Positions 1 to 6,740 of a stretch of 33,365 nt of DNA are shown here, in pieces. The position numbers were made by a program, and so were the translations under genes. Source of the DNA: CAYSRC01 sp964433495. Its GTDB lineage: Bacteria > Bacillota > Clostridia > Oscillospirales > Ruminococcaceae. The notes under the pieces were generated by a model, which saw nothing but the letters and a program-made list of their open reading frames with translations, did not search any database and was not told the origin of the DNA. Each line of letters starts with the position of its first letter. Within the stretch, counting starts at the first letter, position 1. The stretch lies in the NCBI GenBank assembly GCA_964433495.1, contig CAYSRC010000026.1, positions 1 through 33,365 of the forward strand, given 5' to 3'.

Positions 1-8
1 CAAACGTA

Positions 9-152
9 AGCGGAACGGACATTTGACATTCGGCGCGATATTATGCGCCTTTCGGTCGTCGTACCGATTACGACGCGCATCTATCGCGCGGAGTGGTCAA
101 ATGGTAGCGGAACGGACATTTGACATTCGGCGCGATATTATGCGCCTTTCGG
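9..152. repeat. 47-bp direct repeat, two copies 97 bp apart
   Basis: Positions 9-55 and 106-152 are identical over 47 bp. Each copy contains the inverted repeat GGCGC-7/8 nt-GCGCC, and similarity continues weakly for about 15 bp beyond each copy. The two copies are separated by the dispersed element at 57-95. Only two copies are seen and the intervening sequence is not a constant-length spacer series, so this is not a CRISPR array. It looks like a duplicated intergenic repeat unit. No coding potential is apparent around it. Confidence 0.85.
57..95 (+). repeat. 39-bp dispersed element, copy A
   Basis: This segment matches 24375-24413 at 34 of 39 positions by direct reading. It begins with a hairpin (CGTCGTA ... 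TACGACG) and ends in CGGAGTG. Four of the differences between the copies lie in the loop or at scattered single sites, while the stem is conserved in both, which suggests a mobile or structurally constrained repeat rather than chance. Both copies lie in gene-free gaps. Confidence 0.8.
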
Positions 153-187
153 GCTATCGTTCCGATTGAGCCCGACCGGCCGACCGT

Positions 188-440
188 TCGGCTCTTCCCC
201 CCACGGGGGAAGCTCAAGGGCGCGAAGGCAGAGGGATGAGCGCAGGCTTTGGGGCTTGCTGTATCCCAAGCCGCCTTTACCGCGAGCAAATGGAACGACG
301 CGCCCTTAAGGCTCCCTTTACACAAGGGAGCCTTTAAAGTCCGCAACCCACGGGTCGAGCGTAAGCTTTAGGGCTTGCTAACCTACCCCCTCACAGAGGG
401 AAGCTTAAGGGCACGCGGCCTGAGGGACGGGTGCAGGCTT
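188..440. repeat. Cluster of palindromic intergenic repeats
   Basis: The gene-free stretch 1-560 holds several hairpins of one style. 194-201 pairs with 205-212 (CTTCCCCC/GGGGGAAG). 308-318 pairs perfectly with 324-334 (AAGGCTCCCTT, loop TACAC). 386-410 is a degenerate copy (CCCCTCACAGAGGG) followed by an AAGGGCACGCGG...GAGGGA tail. Related pieces occur at 24252-24310 and 24487-24516. The pattern (CCTCCC-TTACACAA-GGGAGG next to a GAGGGAT tail) resembles intergenic palindromes I recall as common in Clostridia; that family assignment is from memory. No gene is supported in 1-560. Confidence 0.65.
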
Positions 441-565
441 TGGGGCTTGCGGCAAACGGGTAGCTTAGAGGGGGGTGACTGTGCACGGCTCTGCCGATTA
501 AACACGCCTTATGCTGCGGCGTTAAACACCGCCCACAGTCCCCGCACCCGCTCTTCAGGTTTTAC

Positions 566-594
566 TTGTAAAACGCTTTCAGATGTGGTATAAT
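566..594 (+). promoter_or_regulatory. Sigma-A promoter of the sugar amidotransferase operon
   Basis: TTGTAA (566-571), a 17-nt spacer and a perfect TATAAT (589-594), with a TG one base upstream of the -10, giving an extended -10. Transcription should start near 601, about 120 nt before the first gene. Confidence 0.85.
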
Positions 595-610
595 AGCCGC
601 GTCGACAAAG

Positions 611-648
611 GCGTCGGCTGAGGGATGTCCCTCGGTCGGCGCTTTTTT
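611..648 (+). terminator. Terminator-like leader hairpin (candidate attenuator)
   Basis: A 14-bp stem (611-624 with 629-642, four G-T pairs allowed) closed by an ATGT loop and followed at once by six T residues. It starts only about 10 nt after the predicted transcription start and ends 72 nt before the first gene of the operon. Its position inside the leader suggests premature termination or antitermination control. It could instead end a very short independent transcript. Confidence 0.7.
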
Positions 649-720
649 GTATTTTGCGCTCGGCGGCTGCGGCGGGACGCCGCGCCGGGCTATCAAGGAC
701 AGCAAAAGGAGAAGAGGGAA

Positions 721-2040
721 ATGGAACCGCTGAAGAGACACATAGAGATTGATTATTCTAAGTACGCGCCCGACATCAAAGACCCCGAGGTCATGTACGG
801 TCTGCCGCCCGAGGTGAAGTTCTGCAAAAGCTGTGTCATGAGCAACCAAAAGCCCAACTCATGCCGCGAGTTTGAGCACACGATTAAGTCGATAAAGCAC
901 AGCATGCACATAAGCGAGGACGGCGAGTGCGACGCGTGCAAGGCAAACCGCATGAAACGGGACGGCAACATCGACTGGGCCGAGCGCGAGCGCGAGCTCG
1001 TCGAGCTGTGCGACCGCTTTCGCAAGACCGACGGCAGCTACGACTGCCTTGTTCCGGGCAGCGGCGGCAAGGACAGCTTTTACGCGAGCCACATGCTCAA
1101 GTATAAATACGGCATGCACCCGCTGACGGTGACCTGGGCTCCCCACATCTACACCCCGTGGGGGTGGGACAACTTCGAGTCGTGGATACACGCGGGGTTT
1201 GACAACTATCTGTGCACCCCGAACGGCAGGACGCACAGGCTTTTGACCCGCCTTGCCACCGAAAACCTGTTCCACCCGTTCCAGCCGTTTATCCTCGGGC
1301 AAAAGCAGCTCGCGCCGAGGATGGCGGCGATGTTCGGTATCCCTCTCGTGTTCTACGGCGAGAACGAGGCCGAGTACGGCAACCCCATCGCCGACAACGA
1401 GTCGGCGCTGCGGGACTCTAGGTTTTTTGCGACAAAGGGCAAGGAGGAGCTCTACCTCGGCGGCGTCTCGGTAAGGCAGCTGGAGGAGGATTTTAAGGTC
1501 GACCCCGCCGATCTTTCGATCTATCTGCCCCCGACCGAGGAGGAGCTCGAGCGCCGCAATGTCGAGGTGCACTACCTCGGGTACTATCTCAAGTGGCACC
1601 CGCAGGGGGCCTATTACTACAGCGTCGAGCACTCGGACTTTAAGCCGAGCCCCGAGCGCACGGTGGGGACATACTCAAAATACAACTCGATCGACGACAA
1701 GATCGACGACTTTTTCTACTATACGACCTGGATAAAGTTCGGCGTGGGCAGGGCGTCGTACGACGCCGCGCAGGAGATAAGAAACGACGAGATAACCCGC
1801 GACGAGGGGGTTGCGCTTGTCAAAAAATTTGACGGCGAGTTCCCCGCGAGGTTTGCCGACGAGATATACAGGTACCTTTCCATCGACGAAAAGAACTTCT
1901 CGCCCGAGACCCGCGCATGCTTTGAGCAGCCGATGATGGACGCCGCGTACTTCAGCGACCTCACCGACCGCTTTCGCTCGCCGCATCTGTGGATGTACGA
2001 CAACGGCGAGTGGAAGCTGCGCCGCACCGTGTTTGACTGA
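721..2040 (+). CDS. N-acetyl sugar amidotransferase (WbpG/PseA family)
   Basis: A PP-loop ATP pyrophosphatase of 439 aa that, in this family, adenylates an N-acetyl group on a nucleotide-activated or free sugar and replaces it with ammonia to give an acetamidino group. The PP-loop SGGKDS is at residues 114-119. Two Cys pairs, C35/C38 (CKSC) and C70/C73 (CDAC), could bind zinc and are typical of the family. The ATG at 721 follows AAAGGAG with 8 nt spacing; the reading frame extends upstream to 625, but that start lies inside the leader hairpin. HisF- and HisH-like genes follow immediately, the usual ammonia-supply partners. In characterised systems the products decorate O-antigen, pseudaminic or legionaminic acid. 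No sugar-nucleotide or glycosyltransferase gene is visible here, so the substrate is unknown. Confidence 0.9.
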   Translation: MEPLKRHIEIDYSKYAPDIKDPEVMYGLPPEVKFCKSCVMSNQKPNSCREFEHTIKSIKHSMHISEDGECDACKANRMKRDGNIDWAERERELVELCDRFRKTDGSYDCLVPGSGGKDSFYASHMLKYKYGMHPLTVTWAPHIYTPWGWDNFESWIHAGFDNYLCTPNGRTHRLLTRLATENLFHPFQPFILGQKQLAPRMAAMFGIPLVFYGENEAEYGNPIADNESALRDSRFFATKGKEELYLGGVSVRQLEEDFKVDPADLSIYLPPTEEELERRNVEVHYLGYYLKWHPQGAYYYSVEHSDFKPSPERTVGTYSKYNSIDDKIDDFFYYTTWIKFGVGRASYDAAQEIRNDEITRDEGVALVKKFDGEFPARFADEIYRYLSIDEKNFSPETRACFEQPMMDAAYFSDLTDRFRSPHLWMYDNGEWKLRRTVFD

Positions 2041-2073
2041 GAACGGGTTTGCCGTGAAAAGGGGGGACTGCAA

Positions 2074-2835
2074 TTGGCCAAAATAAGACTTATCGCGCGC
2101 CTCGACGTGAAGAACAACTTTTTGGTCAAGGGGATACAGCTTGAGGGGCTTCGCAAGCTCGGACACCCCAACGATTTTGCGCGGGAGTATTACGAGCAGG
2201 GCGTCGATGAGATATTGTACATGGACATCGTCGCGAGTCTCTACAACCGCAACAACCTGTCCGACATCGTGAGGCGCACGACCGACGAGGTGTTTATCCC
2301 GATAACGGTGGGCGGCGGTCTGCGCTCGAGGGAGGACGTGCGGGATATCCTGTCGATGGGCGCCGACAAGACGGCCGTCAACACGGCGGCGATAAAACGG
2401 CCCGAGATAATCGGCGAGATCGCGTCGGCGTTCGGCAGCCAGTGCATGGTGCTCAGCATCGAGGCCAAGCGCACGCCTGCGGGGAACTACGAGTGCTATT
2501 ATGACAACGGGCGCGAGCACAGCGGGCTCGACGCGGTGGAGTGGGCGCGCCGCGGCGAGAGCCTCGGCGCGGGCGAGATATTGCTGACGTCGGTCGACAG
2601 GGAGGGATTCAGGCGCGGCATGGACACAGAGCTGATAAAGGCCGTGTGCGGCGCGGTGGATATCCCCGTGATCTGCTCGGGCGGCGCGGGCTGTGCGGGA
2701 GACATCGTCGAGGCGGCGCGCGCGGGCGCGTCCGCGGTGGCCGCCGCCTCCGTTCTGCACTACCGCGACACGACCGTCCGCGCGCTCAAGCGGGAGATCG
2801 CCGAGCTGGGGCAGGAGGTGAGAGTGTGCGGGTGA
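2074..2835 (+). CDS. HisF-like cyclase subunit of sugar amidotransferase
   Basis: A 253-aa TIM barrel of the HisF family. True HisF makes imidazole glycerol phosphate; paralogues beside WbpG-type enzymes are thought to channel ammonia from the HisH glutaminase. Asp11 (ARLDVK) matches the first HisF catalytic aspartate. The second, Asp130, is Glu130 here (SIEAKR instead of the usual IDAKR). The phosphate-binding stretches VGGGLRS and CSGGAG are kept. The start is a TTG at 2074 preceded by AAGGGGGGAC. No other his genes are nearby, which with Glu130 argues for the amidotransferase role rather than histidine synthesis. The end overlaps the next gene by 10 nt. Confidence 0.88.
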   Translation: MAKIRLIARLDVKNNFLVKGIQLEGLRKLGHPNDFAREYYEQGVDEILYMDIVASLYNRNNLSDIVRRTTDEVFIPITVGGGLRSREDVRDILSMGADKTAVNTAAIKRPEIIGEIASAFGSQCMVLSIEAKRTPAGNYECYYDNGREHSGLDAVEWARRGESLGAGEILLTSVDREGFRRGMDTELIKAVCGAVDIPVICSGGAGCAGDIVEAARAGASAVAAASVLHYRDTTVRALKREIAELGQEVRVCG

Positions 2836-3488
2836 CGGTGATAAACTACGGGCTGTCAAACCTGCTCAGCGTCGAGCGGGCGTTTCGACATTTCGGGGCC
2901 GAGACCGATGTCACGGGCGAGCGGGACAGGGTGTCCGCGGCTGAGATTTTGGTTCTGCCCGGCGTCGGCGCCTTTGCGGACGGGATGGACGGCCTAAAAA
3001 GGCTCGGCCTTGTCGAGGTAATCAAGAGCAAAGCCGAGAGCGGGACGCCGCTGCTCGGGATATGCCTCGGGATGCAGATGCTGTTTTGCGAGAGCGACGA
3101 GTTCGGCGTGCACAAGGGCCTCGGCATCATCGACGGCAGGGTCGAGCGGCTGGCCGCGGTCGGAGCCGACGGCGCTCAGAGACGGGTGCCGCATGTCGGC
3201 TGGGAAGCGCTCGTGCGCACCGAGACGGGGCGCGAAAACGCGGCGTACAGCGTGCTCGAGCGGCTGCCCGACGGCGGCGAGTGCTATTTTGTGCACTCGT
3301 TCGCGGGCAGGCCCCGCGACCCGCGCTGCCGCATCGCCGACTGCGTGTACGGCGGCGAGCGCATCTGCGCGGCGGCGGCCAACGCGCGGGGCAACGCGGT
3401 GGGCTGTCAGTTCCACCCCGAAAAGAGCGGCGAGGTCGGCCTCGCGGTGATCGAGGGCTTTTTAGCGCTGGCAAAGAGTTTTCTCTGA
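2826..3488 (+). CDS. HisH-like glutamine amidotransferase subunit
   Basis: A class I glutamine amidotransferase of 220 aa that hydrolyses glutamine to provide ammonia. The nucleophile Cys80 is in GICLGMQ, and His197 and Glu199 in FHPEKS complete the triad. The oxyanion-loop region is LPGVGAF. A GTG at 2826 sits 7 nt after GGAGG (2814-2818) and inside the end of the HisF-like gene, so translation is probably coupled; GTGs at 2832 and 2838 are alternatives. Length matches HisH (about 200-220 aa). It is the last gene of the module, followed by a tandem repeat and a terminator. Confidence 0.9.
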   Translation: MRVTVINYGLSNLLSVERAFRHFGAETDVTGERDRVSAAEILVLPGVGAFADGMDGLKRLGLVEVIKSKAESGTPLLGICLGMQMLFCESDEFGVHKGLGIIDGRVERLAAVGADGAQRRVPHVGWEALVRTETGRENAAYSVLERLPDGGECYFVHSFAGRPRDPRCRIADCVYGGERICAAAANARGNAVGCQFHPEKSGEVGLAVIEGFLALAKSFL

Positions 3489-3502
3489 GGCGCTCGGGGG
3501 AA

Positions 3503-3587
3503 CAGTACCGAACGATCGACAGTTCCGAACAAGCAGCGGTTCCGAAGGAGCTACAGCCCCGAACAAGCCGCGGCCCCAAACCGCAAA
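3503..3587 (+). repeat. 17-bp tandem repeat, five degenerate copies
   Basis: The core CCGAAC recurs at 3508, 3525, 3542 and 3559 with an exact 17-bp period, and a fifth weaker copy (CCAAAC) begins at 3576. The unit is roughly CAGTTCCGAACAAGCAG. The array begins 15 nt after the HisH-like stop codon and runs into the terminator stem. Confidence 0.8.
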
Positions 3588-3608
3588 AACAGCCCGCGGC
3601 TGTTTTTT
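3585..3608 (+). terminator. Terminator of the sugar amidotransferase operon
   Basis: AAAAACAGCC (3585-3594) pairs with GGCTGTTTTT (3598-3607) around a CGC loop, followed by one more T. This is a good intrinsic terminator on the plus strand and could also work on the minus strand because of the A-run. Confidence 0.8.
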
Positions 3609-3609
3609 G

Positions 3610-3658
3610 GGGGCAGGCCTGTGGCCTGCCCCGGCGCGGCCCTGTCGGGCCTCGCGCC
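3610..3658. repeat. Two adjacent GC hairpins
   Basis: GGGGCAGGCC (3610-3619) pairs perfectly with GGCCTGCCCC (3623-3632). The next bases, 3633-3658, form a second stem (GGCGCG ... CGCGCC). They lie just beyond the operon terminator and have no T-run of their own. Their role is unknown. Confidence 0.6.
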
Positions 3659-3741
3659 GGTTTGGGGCTTCCCCTGTGCGGCAAGACCGCGTCTCTGCCG
3701 CCCTTCAGGCCGCTGTGTATGCGGGTGCAAACCGGCAAACA

Positions 3742-3837
3742 AGAGGCGGGATTTTCGTCCGTCTTTCCGCTGCCGCCGCAGGCGGACAGGGACAGCGCCG
3801 TTACGGCGCACAGCACAAAAGCAAGTATTTTCTTCAC
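3742..3837 (-). pseudogene. 5' remnant of a lipoprotein gene
   Basis: A GTG at 3837 with AAAGGA 8 nt upstream opens a frame starting MKKILAFVLCAVTALSLSAC, a textbook lipoprotein signal peptide with lipobox LSAC. After GGSGKTDENPAS the frame turns into low-complexity Pro/Arg/Gly sequence that reads through the hairpins and tandem repeat and then antisense to the HisH-like gene, so the mature domain is not recognisable. A promoter is present upstream (3896-3925). The simplest reading is a gene whose 3' part was lost by deletion or repeat insertion. A functional short lipopeptide cannot be excluded. Confidence 0.6.
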
Positions 3838-3895
3838 AGTAGGTTTCCTTTCTGTTATGGGGTTCTTTGACCGGCTTATCTGCCGTTCTGCCCTA

Positions 3896-3925
3896 TATAC
3901 AGACGGGAGGGGAGAAATGTTGCAA
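3896..3925 (-). promoter_or_regulatory. Likely promoter of the lipoprotein remnant
   Basis: On the minus strand, TTGCAA (3920-3925), 18 nt and TGTATA (3896-3901). It lies about 60 nt before the GTG start of the truncated lipoprotein frame. Confidence 0.55.
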
Positions 3926-4203
3926 AGAATTTAAAAAATTTTTTGCTGCGGAAAGAACCGGAACCCGTCGTACTTTAAAATAACAGTCGGCAGGGATGTT
4001 TTTTCGGCCGACAGGTCGGCGGTATACCGGGCTCGCCGTTCGACGGGCCGCGTGCATGTCGGATGTCGACGGCAGCATGGTTTTCGGGCATGAGACAGGA
4101 CGGCGACCCCTTCAGAAAGGAAGTCTGAAAGTCCCTGCGGCGCGCGCGTCTCGGAGATCTTGATCGCAGCGCCGTACCCCGTTGAATGGGCGGCAAGCGA
4201 TGG

Positions 4204-4250
4204 AAAAAGCGGCGGACTCGGCTGTAAAGCCGAATCCGCCGCTTTTCTTT
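4204..4250. terminator. Bidirectional terminator between convergent units
   Basis: AAAGCGGCGGA-TCGGCT pairs with AGCCGA-TCCGCCGCTTT around a GTAA loop, with one mismatch position. A-rich sequence precedes the stem and TTTTCTTTTTT follows it, so it can end transcripts from both sides. It lies downstream of the minus-strand YgjV-GNAT gene. The rest of the gap 3950-4406 shows nothing else I can interpret. Confidence 0.8.
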
Positions 4251-4406
4251 TTTGCCGCTCCCGTCCGACGGACGCCGCAATGCAGCGGTTTTCTGCTGCC
4301 GTCTTGCGGGCGTCCGACATCGCCGGGAGGTGTTTTGCCCGCAGAGGGCAAACCGGGGTTGTTCGTCTTCTCAGGTCAAAACGCTCCGAGCCGAACATCG
4401 CGCACT

Positions 4407-5000
4407 CTACAGCTCCTTTATGTAGGCGCCGTTGTTTTCCTCAAAGCCCATCCGTTCAAGGTATGAGACGTGGGCCGGCGCAAGCTTTTCGGTGCACACC
4501 AGCCGCTTGACGCCGTCCTCGGCGAGCTTGCCGTAGAGGTAGGGGCCGATGGAAAAGTCGCGGTAGGCTGGCGTCGTATAATCGAGCACAACATTGAGCG
4601 TGCCGCCGTCCGCGCTTTTGCCGAGCAGCACCCCGACGGGGTCGGAGCCGCAAAAGGTGACATACGCCCGGTCGGCCTGCGCGCCGTCCGAGAACCCGAG
4701 GAAGTACTTGTTGATGTCGTCGCGGTGGTATTGCAGGAAGTAGTCGAGCATCCGCTCGCCGGGCTCGCCCGTCACAAGGGTATAGGCCTTGCTCGCACGG
4801 CTCAGCTTGACAAGGTTGTAGATGTTGATCGCCACAAGACAGGCGTTCATAAGCGCGGTGGGGTACGATTGGATGATGACGGCGTAGGTCGCGAAGATCA
4901 CGCTGCCGACGGTGTTGATCACCCGCAGCTTTACGACCGACGACATCAGCATCGACACGACGACAAGGGCGGAACCGAGATATCCTACAAGTTCAATCAT
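4407..5000 (-). CDS. YgjV-like membrane domain fused to a GNAT acetyltransferase
   Basis: A 197-aa protein. Residues 1-70 form about three hydrophobic segments (VGYLGSALVVVSMLMSS, VGSVIFATYAVII, ALMNACLVAINIYNLVKL) resembling the YgjV inner-membrane family. Residues about 90-197 look like a GNAT fold: a central VGVLLG...LNVVLDYTTPAYRDFSIG acetyl-CoA region and a C-terminal HVSYLERMGFEE helix, typical of the final GNAT motif. The ATG at 5000 follows AGAGGT. It lies 178 bp beyond dacF on the same strand, with a short hairpin (5030-5045) in its leader. The acetyl acceptor is unknown. The fusion is continuous in one frame. Confidence 0.75.
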   Translation of the reverse strand: MIELVGYLGSALVVVSMLMSSVVKLRVINTVGSVIFATYAVIIQSYPTALMNACLVAINIYNLVKLSRASKAYTLVTGEPGERMLDYFLQYHRDDINKYFLGFSDGAQADRAYVTFCGSDPVGVLLGKSADGGTLNVVLDYTTPAYRDFSIGPYLYGKLAEDGVKRLVCTEKLAPAHVSYLERMGFEENNGAYIKEL

Positions 5001-5178
5001 TGCTGTACCTCTTCTGTTTGTTATTTTGTCGCGGGCGGGCCCGCGTTACAGCGCGTTTAAGCCCTTCATGTGTTCAGATATCGTGGGCGTGAAGCGAGCG
5101 CCTCAGTGTTCCCATCGCAACAGCAACCCCTTTTTCGGTATTGTGCCCCGCGCCGCGGGACGTATCGGACGGCGCCCG

Positions 5179-6723
5179 TCAAAATCGGATATGACGGTCG
5201 CCGTACCTCGAGCCGCCCTGCTTTGAGCCGCCCTTTGTCCCGGCGCCCGGAGAAGCGCCCTTTTTGCGGCGCGAACCGCCCGACGGGGGCTTTCGCTTTT
5301 GGGCCGCCCTTTTGCCCGAGGAGATCTCGTCGTCGGGGACGACCCGTATTGAGCCGTTTGCGGGCCGCGCGCCGTTCACCCTTTGCTGTGCCGCCCGCAG
5401 CGCCTGCCTGCGGCGCTGCTTTTGCCTTTTGGGCATCACGACGAGCGCGAAATAGATATAGAACGCGGTAAGCGCGCCGAGCAGGATGTAGACTGCGACG
5501 GCGGCCTTGGAGGTCAGGATGTCGGACAGGTTGTCCATCACCATCAAAAAGGTGCTGCGCTCGACGGCCTCGCGCGACACGAGCTCGGTCGTACCGATGT
5601 AGCGCCCGTTTCGGTAGACCTCGGCCGTGCCGATGACCTGGCCCGCCTCAACGGGCGCCTTTATCTCGTCGGGCAGGTCGCAGACATACTCGACTTCGTT
5701 CGCTTCCTCTTTTTGGTTGACGACGGTGTACAGCTCGCCGCTCGGATAGAGCAGCAGGGTGTCCCGCTCGCTCGAATAGCGAAGCTTTATCTCGGACACG
5801 ATCGTGCCCGTGTCCACCACGTTCTGCACCCGCAGGTTGTCGAACACCCAGTCGTAGATGCGGCGGGTGTCGGTGTAGACCGAGTTGCCCTCCTCCCACA
5901 CGAGGGCGCTCGGCTCAAACGGCGCGCCGAGCAGCACGAGCAGGTAGCTTTCGCCGTCCTTCTGCGCCGTCGTCACAAGGCAGCGCCCCGACTCGTCGGT
6001 GGTGCCCGTCTTGACCCCCCTGATGTAGGAGGTGTAGTACCCCGAGTTGGGGTTCTGCATCATGTTGGTGCTCGACAGCCAGACCCCCGCGTTTTTGTTG
6101 GTCTCCTCTTTATAGTGGCGGTATTCGGATGCGATGTCGAGAAAGCCCGGCACGCTCAGCGCCCACTCGGTTATCTTCGCAAGGTCGCGCGCGGTGGTTG
6201 CGTTGCCGCCGTTCGCCATCGAAAAGACGCCGTGCGGGTCGGTGTAGGTTGTGCCCGTGCAGCCGAGCTGTGCTGCCTTTTGGTTCATCGCGGCGATGAA
6301 CTCGTCCCACCCAAAGTAGCGCGCCACCGTCGACGCCGCCTCGTTTGCCGACTGAAGCAGCATGCAGTAGACAAGCTCGCGCATCGTCAGCTCTTCACCC
6401 GGCTTGAGGTCGGCCGTCGAGACGTTGAGGCCCGAGAACTCGGCCCATATGTCGTCGGGCACGGTGACGACGGTGCCGTCGAGGTCGGGGCACATCTCCA
6501 TCGCGAGCGCCGCGGACATGATCTTGGTCGTCGAGGCGGGGGCAACAATGGTGTCGGCGTTCTTTTCGTATATCACCTCGCCCGTGTCAAGGCTCATGAG
6601 GACGACCGAGCCCGACAGGGTCTCGAGGTCAAAGCCGCAGTCGGCGTCCGCGGCGTACACGGGCGCCGCGGGGGCCGCGATAAGGCAGACGGCGGCGAGC
6701 GCCGCCGCAATTCTTTTAAACAT
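5179..6723 (-). CDS. dacF: D-alanyl-D-alanine carboxypeptidase (DacF/PBP5-like)
   Basis: A 514-aa serine peptidase of the peptidase S11 family, trimming the terminal D-Ala of peptidoglycan stem peptides outside the membrane. A signal peptide covers residues 1-25 (ending VYAA). Catalytic motifs are S64-T-T-K67, S125-A-N127 and K238-T-G240. A PBP5-type C-terminal beta domain follows to about 395. Unlike the usual C-terminal amphipathic anchor, there is a true membrane segment at about 406-430, followed by an 84-residue Arg/Lys/Gly-rich cytoplasmic tail. The start lies 17 bp after the recG stop with GAGG 12 nt upstream, so it is the last gene of the asp23-fakA-recG-dacF operon. Confidence 0.92.
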   Translation of the reverse strand: MFKRIAAALAAVCLIAAPAAPVYAADADCGFDLETLSGSVVLMSLDTGEVIYEKNADTIVAPASTTKIMSAALAMEMCPDLDGTVVTVPDDIWAEFSGLNVSTADLKPGEELTMRELVYCMLLQSANEAASTVARYFGWDEFIAAMNQKAAQLGCTGTTYTDPHGVFSMANGGNATTARDLAKITEWALSVPGFLDIASEYRHYKEETNKNAGVWLSSTNMMQNPNSGYYTSYIRGVKTGTTDESGRCLVTTAQKDGESYLLVLLGAPFEPSALVWEEGNSVYTDTRRIYDWVFDNLRVQNVVDTGTIVSEIKLRYSSERDTLLLYPSGELYTVVNQKEEANEVEYVCDLPDEIKAPVEAGQVIGTAEVYRNGRYIGTTELVSREAVERSTFLMVMDNLSDILTSKAAVAVYILLGALTAFYIYFALVVMPKRQKQRRRQALRAAQQRVNGARPANGSIRVVPDDEISSGKRAAQKRKPPSGGSRRKKGASPGAGTKGGSKQGGSRYGDRHIRF

Positions 6724-6740
6724 CAGCTGTTATTACCTCG

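Noticed and set aside
9..152. Possible CRISPR array
   Set aside because: Only two repeat copies, the unit is 47 bp, the intervening sequence contains another dispersed repeat, and no cas genes are present.
68..346. 92-aa minus-strand open frame over the first repeat cluster
   Set aside because: Its sequence is the translation of hairpin repeats, it has no ribosome-binding site and no protein-like composition.
859..1632. Long antisense open frame opposite the sugar amidotransferase gene
   Set aside because: High third-position GC creates long antisense frames throughout the window; similar ones lie at 1675-2859, 5383-7062, 6900-8417, 16805-18529, 20074-21153, 21282-22523 and 31164-32624. All lack family motifs and oppose clear genes.
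2074..3488. True hisF-hisH of histidine biosynthesis
   Set aside because: The order and position behind a WbpG/PseA-type enzyme, the Glu130 substitution and absence of other his genes favour the amidotransferase partners.
3127..3837. Full 236-aa minus-strand frame as a complete lipoprotein
   Set aside because: Only the first 30 or so residues look like protein; the rest translates hairpins, a tandem repeat and the reverse of the HisH-like gene.
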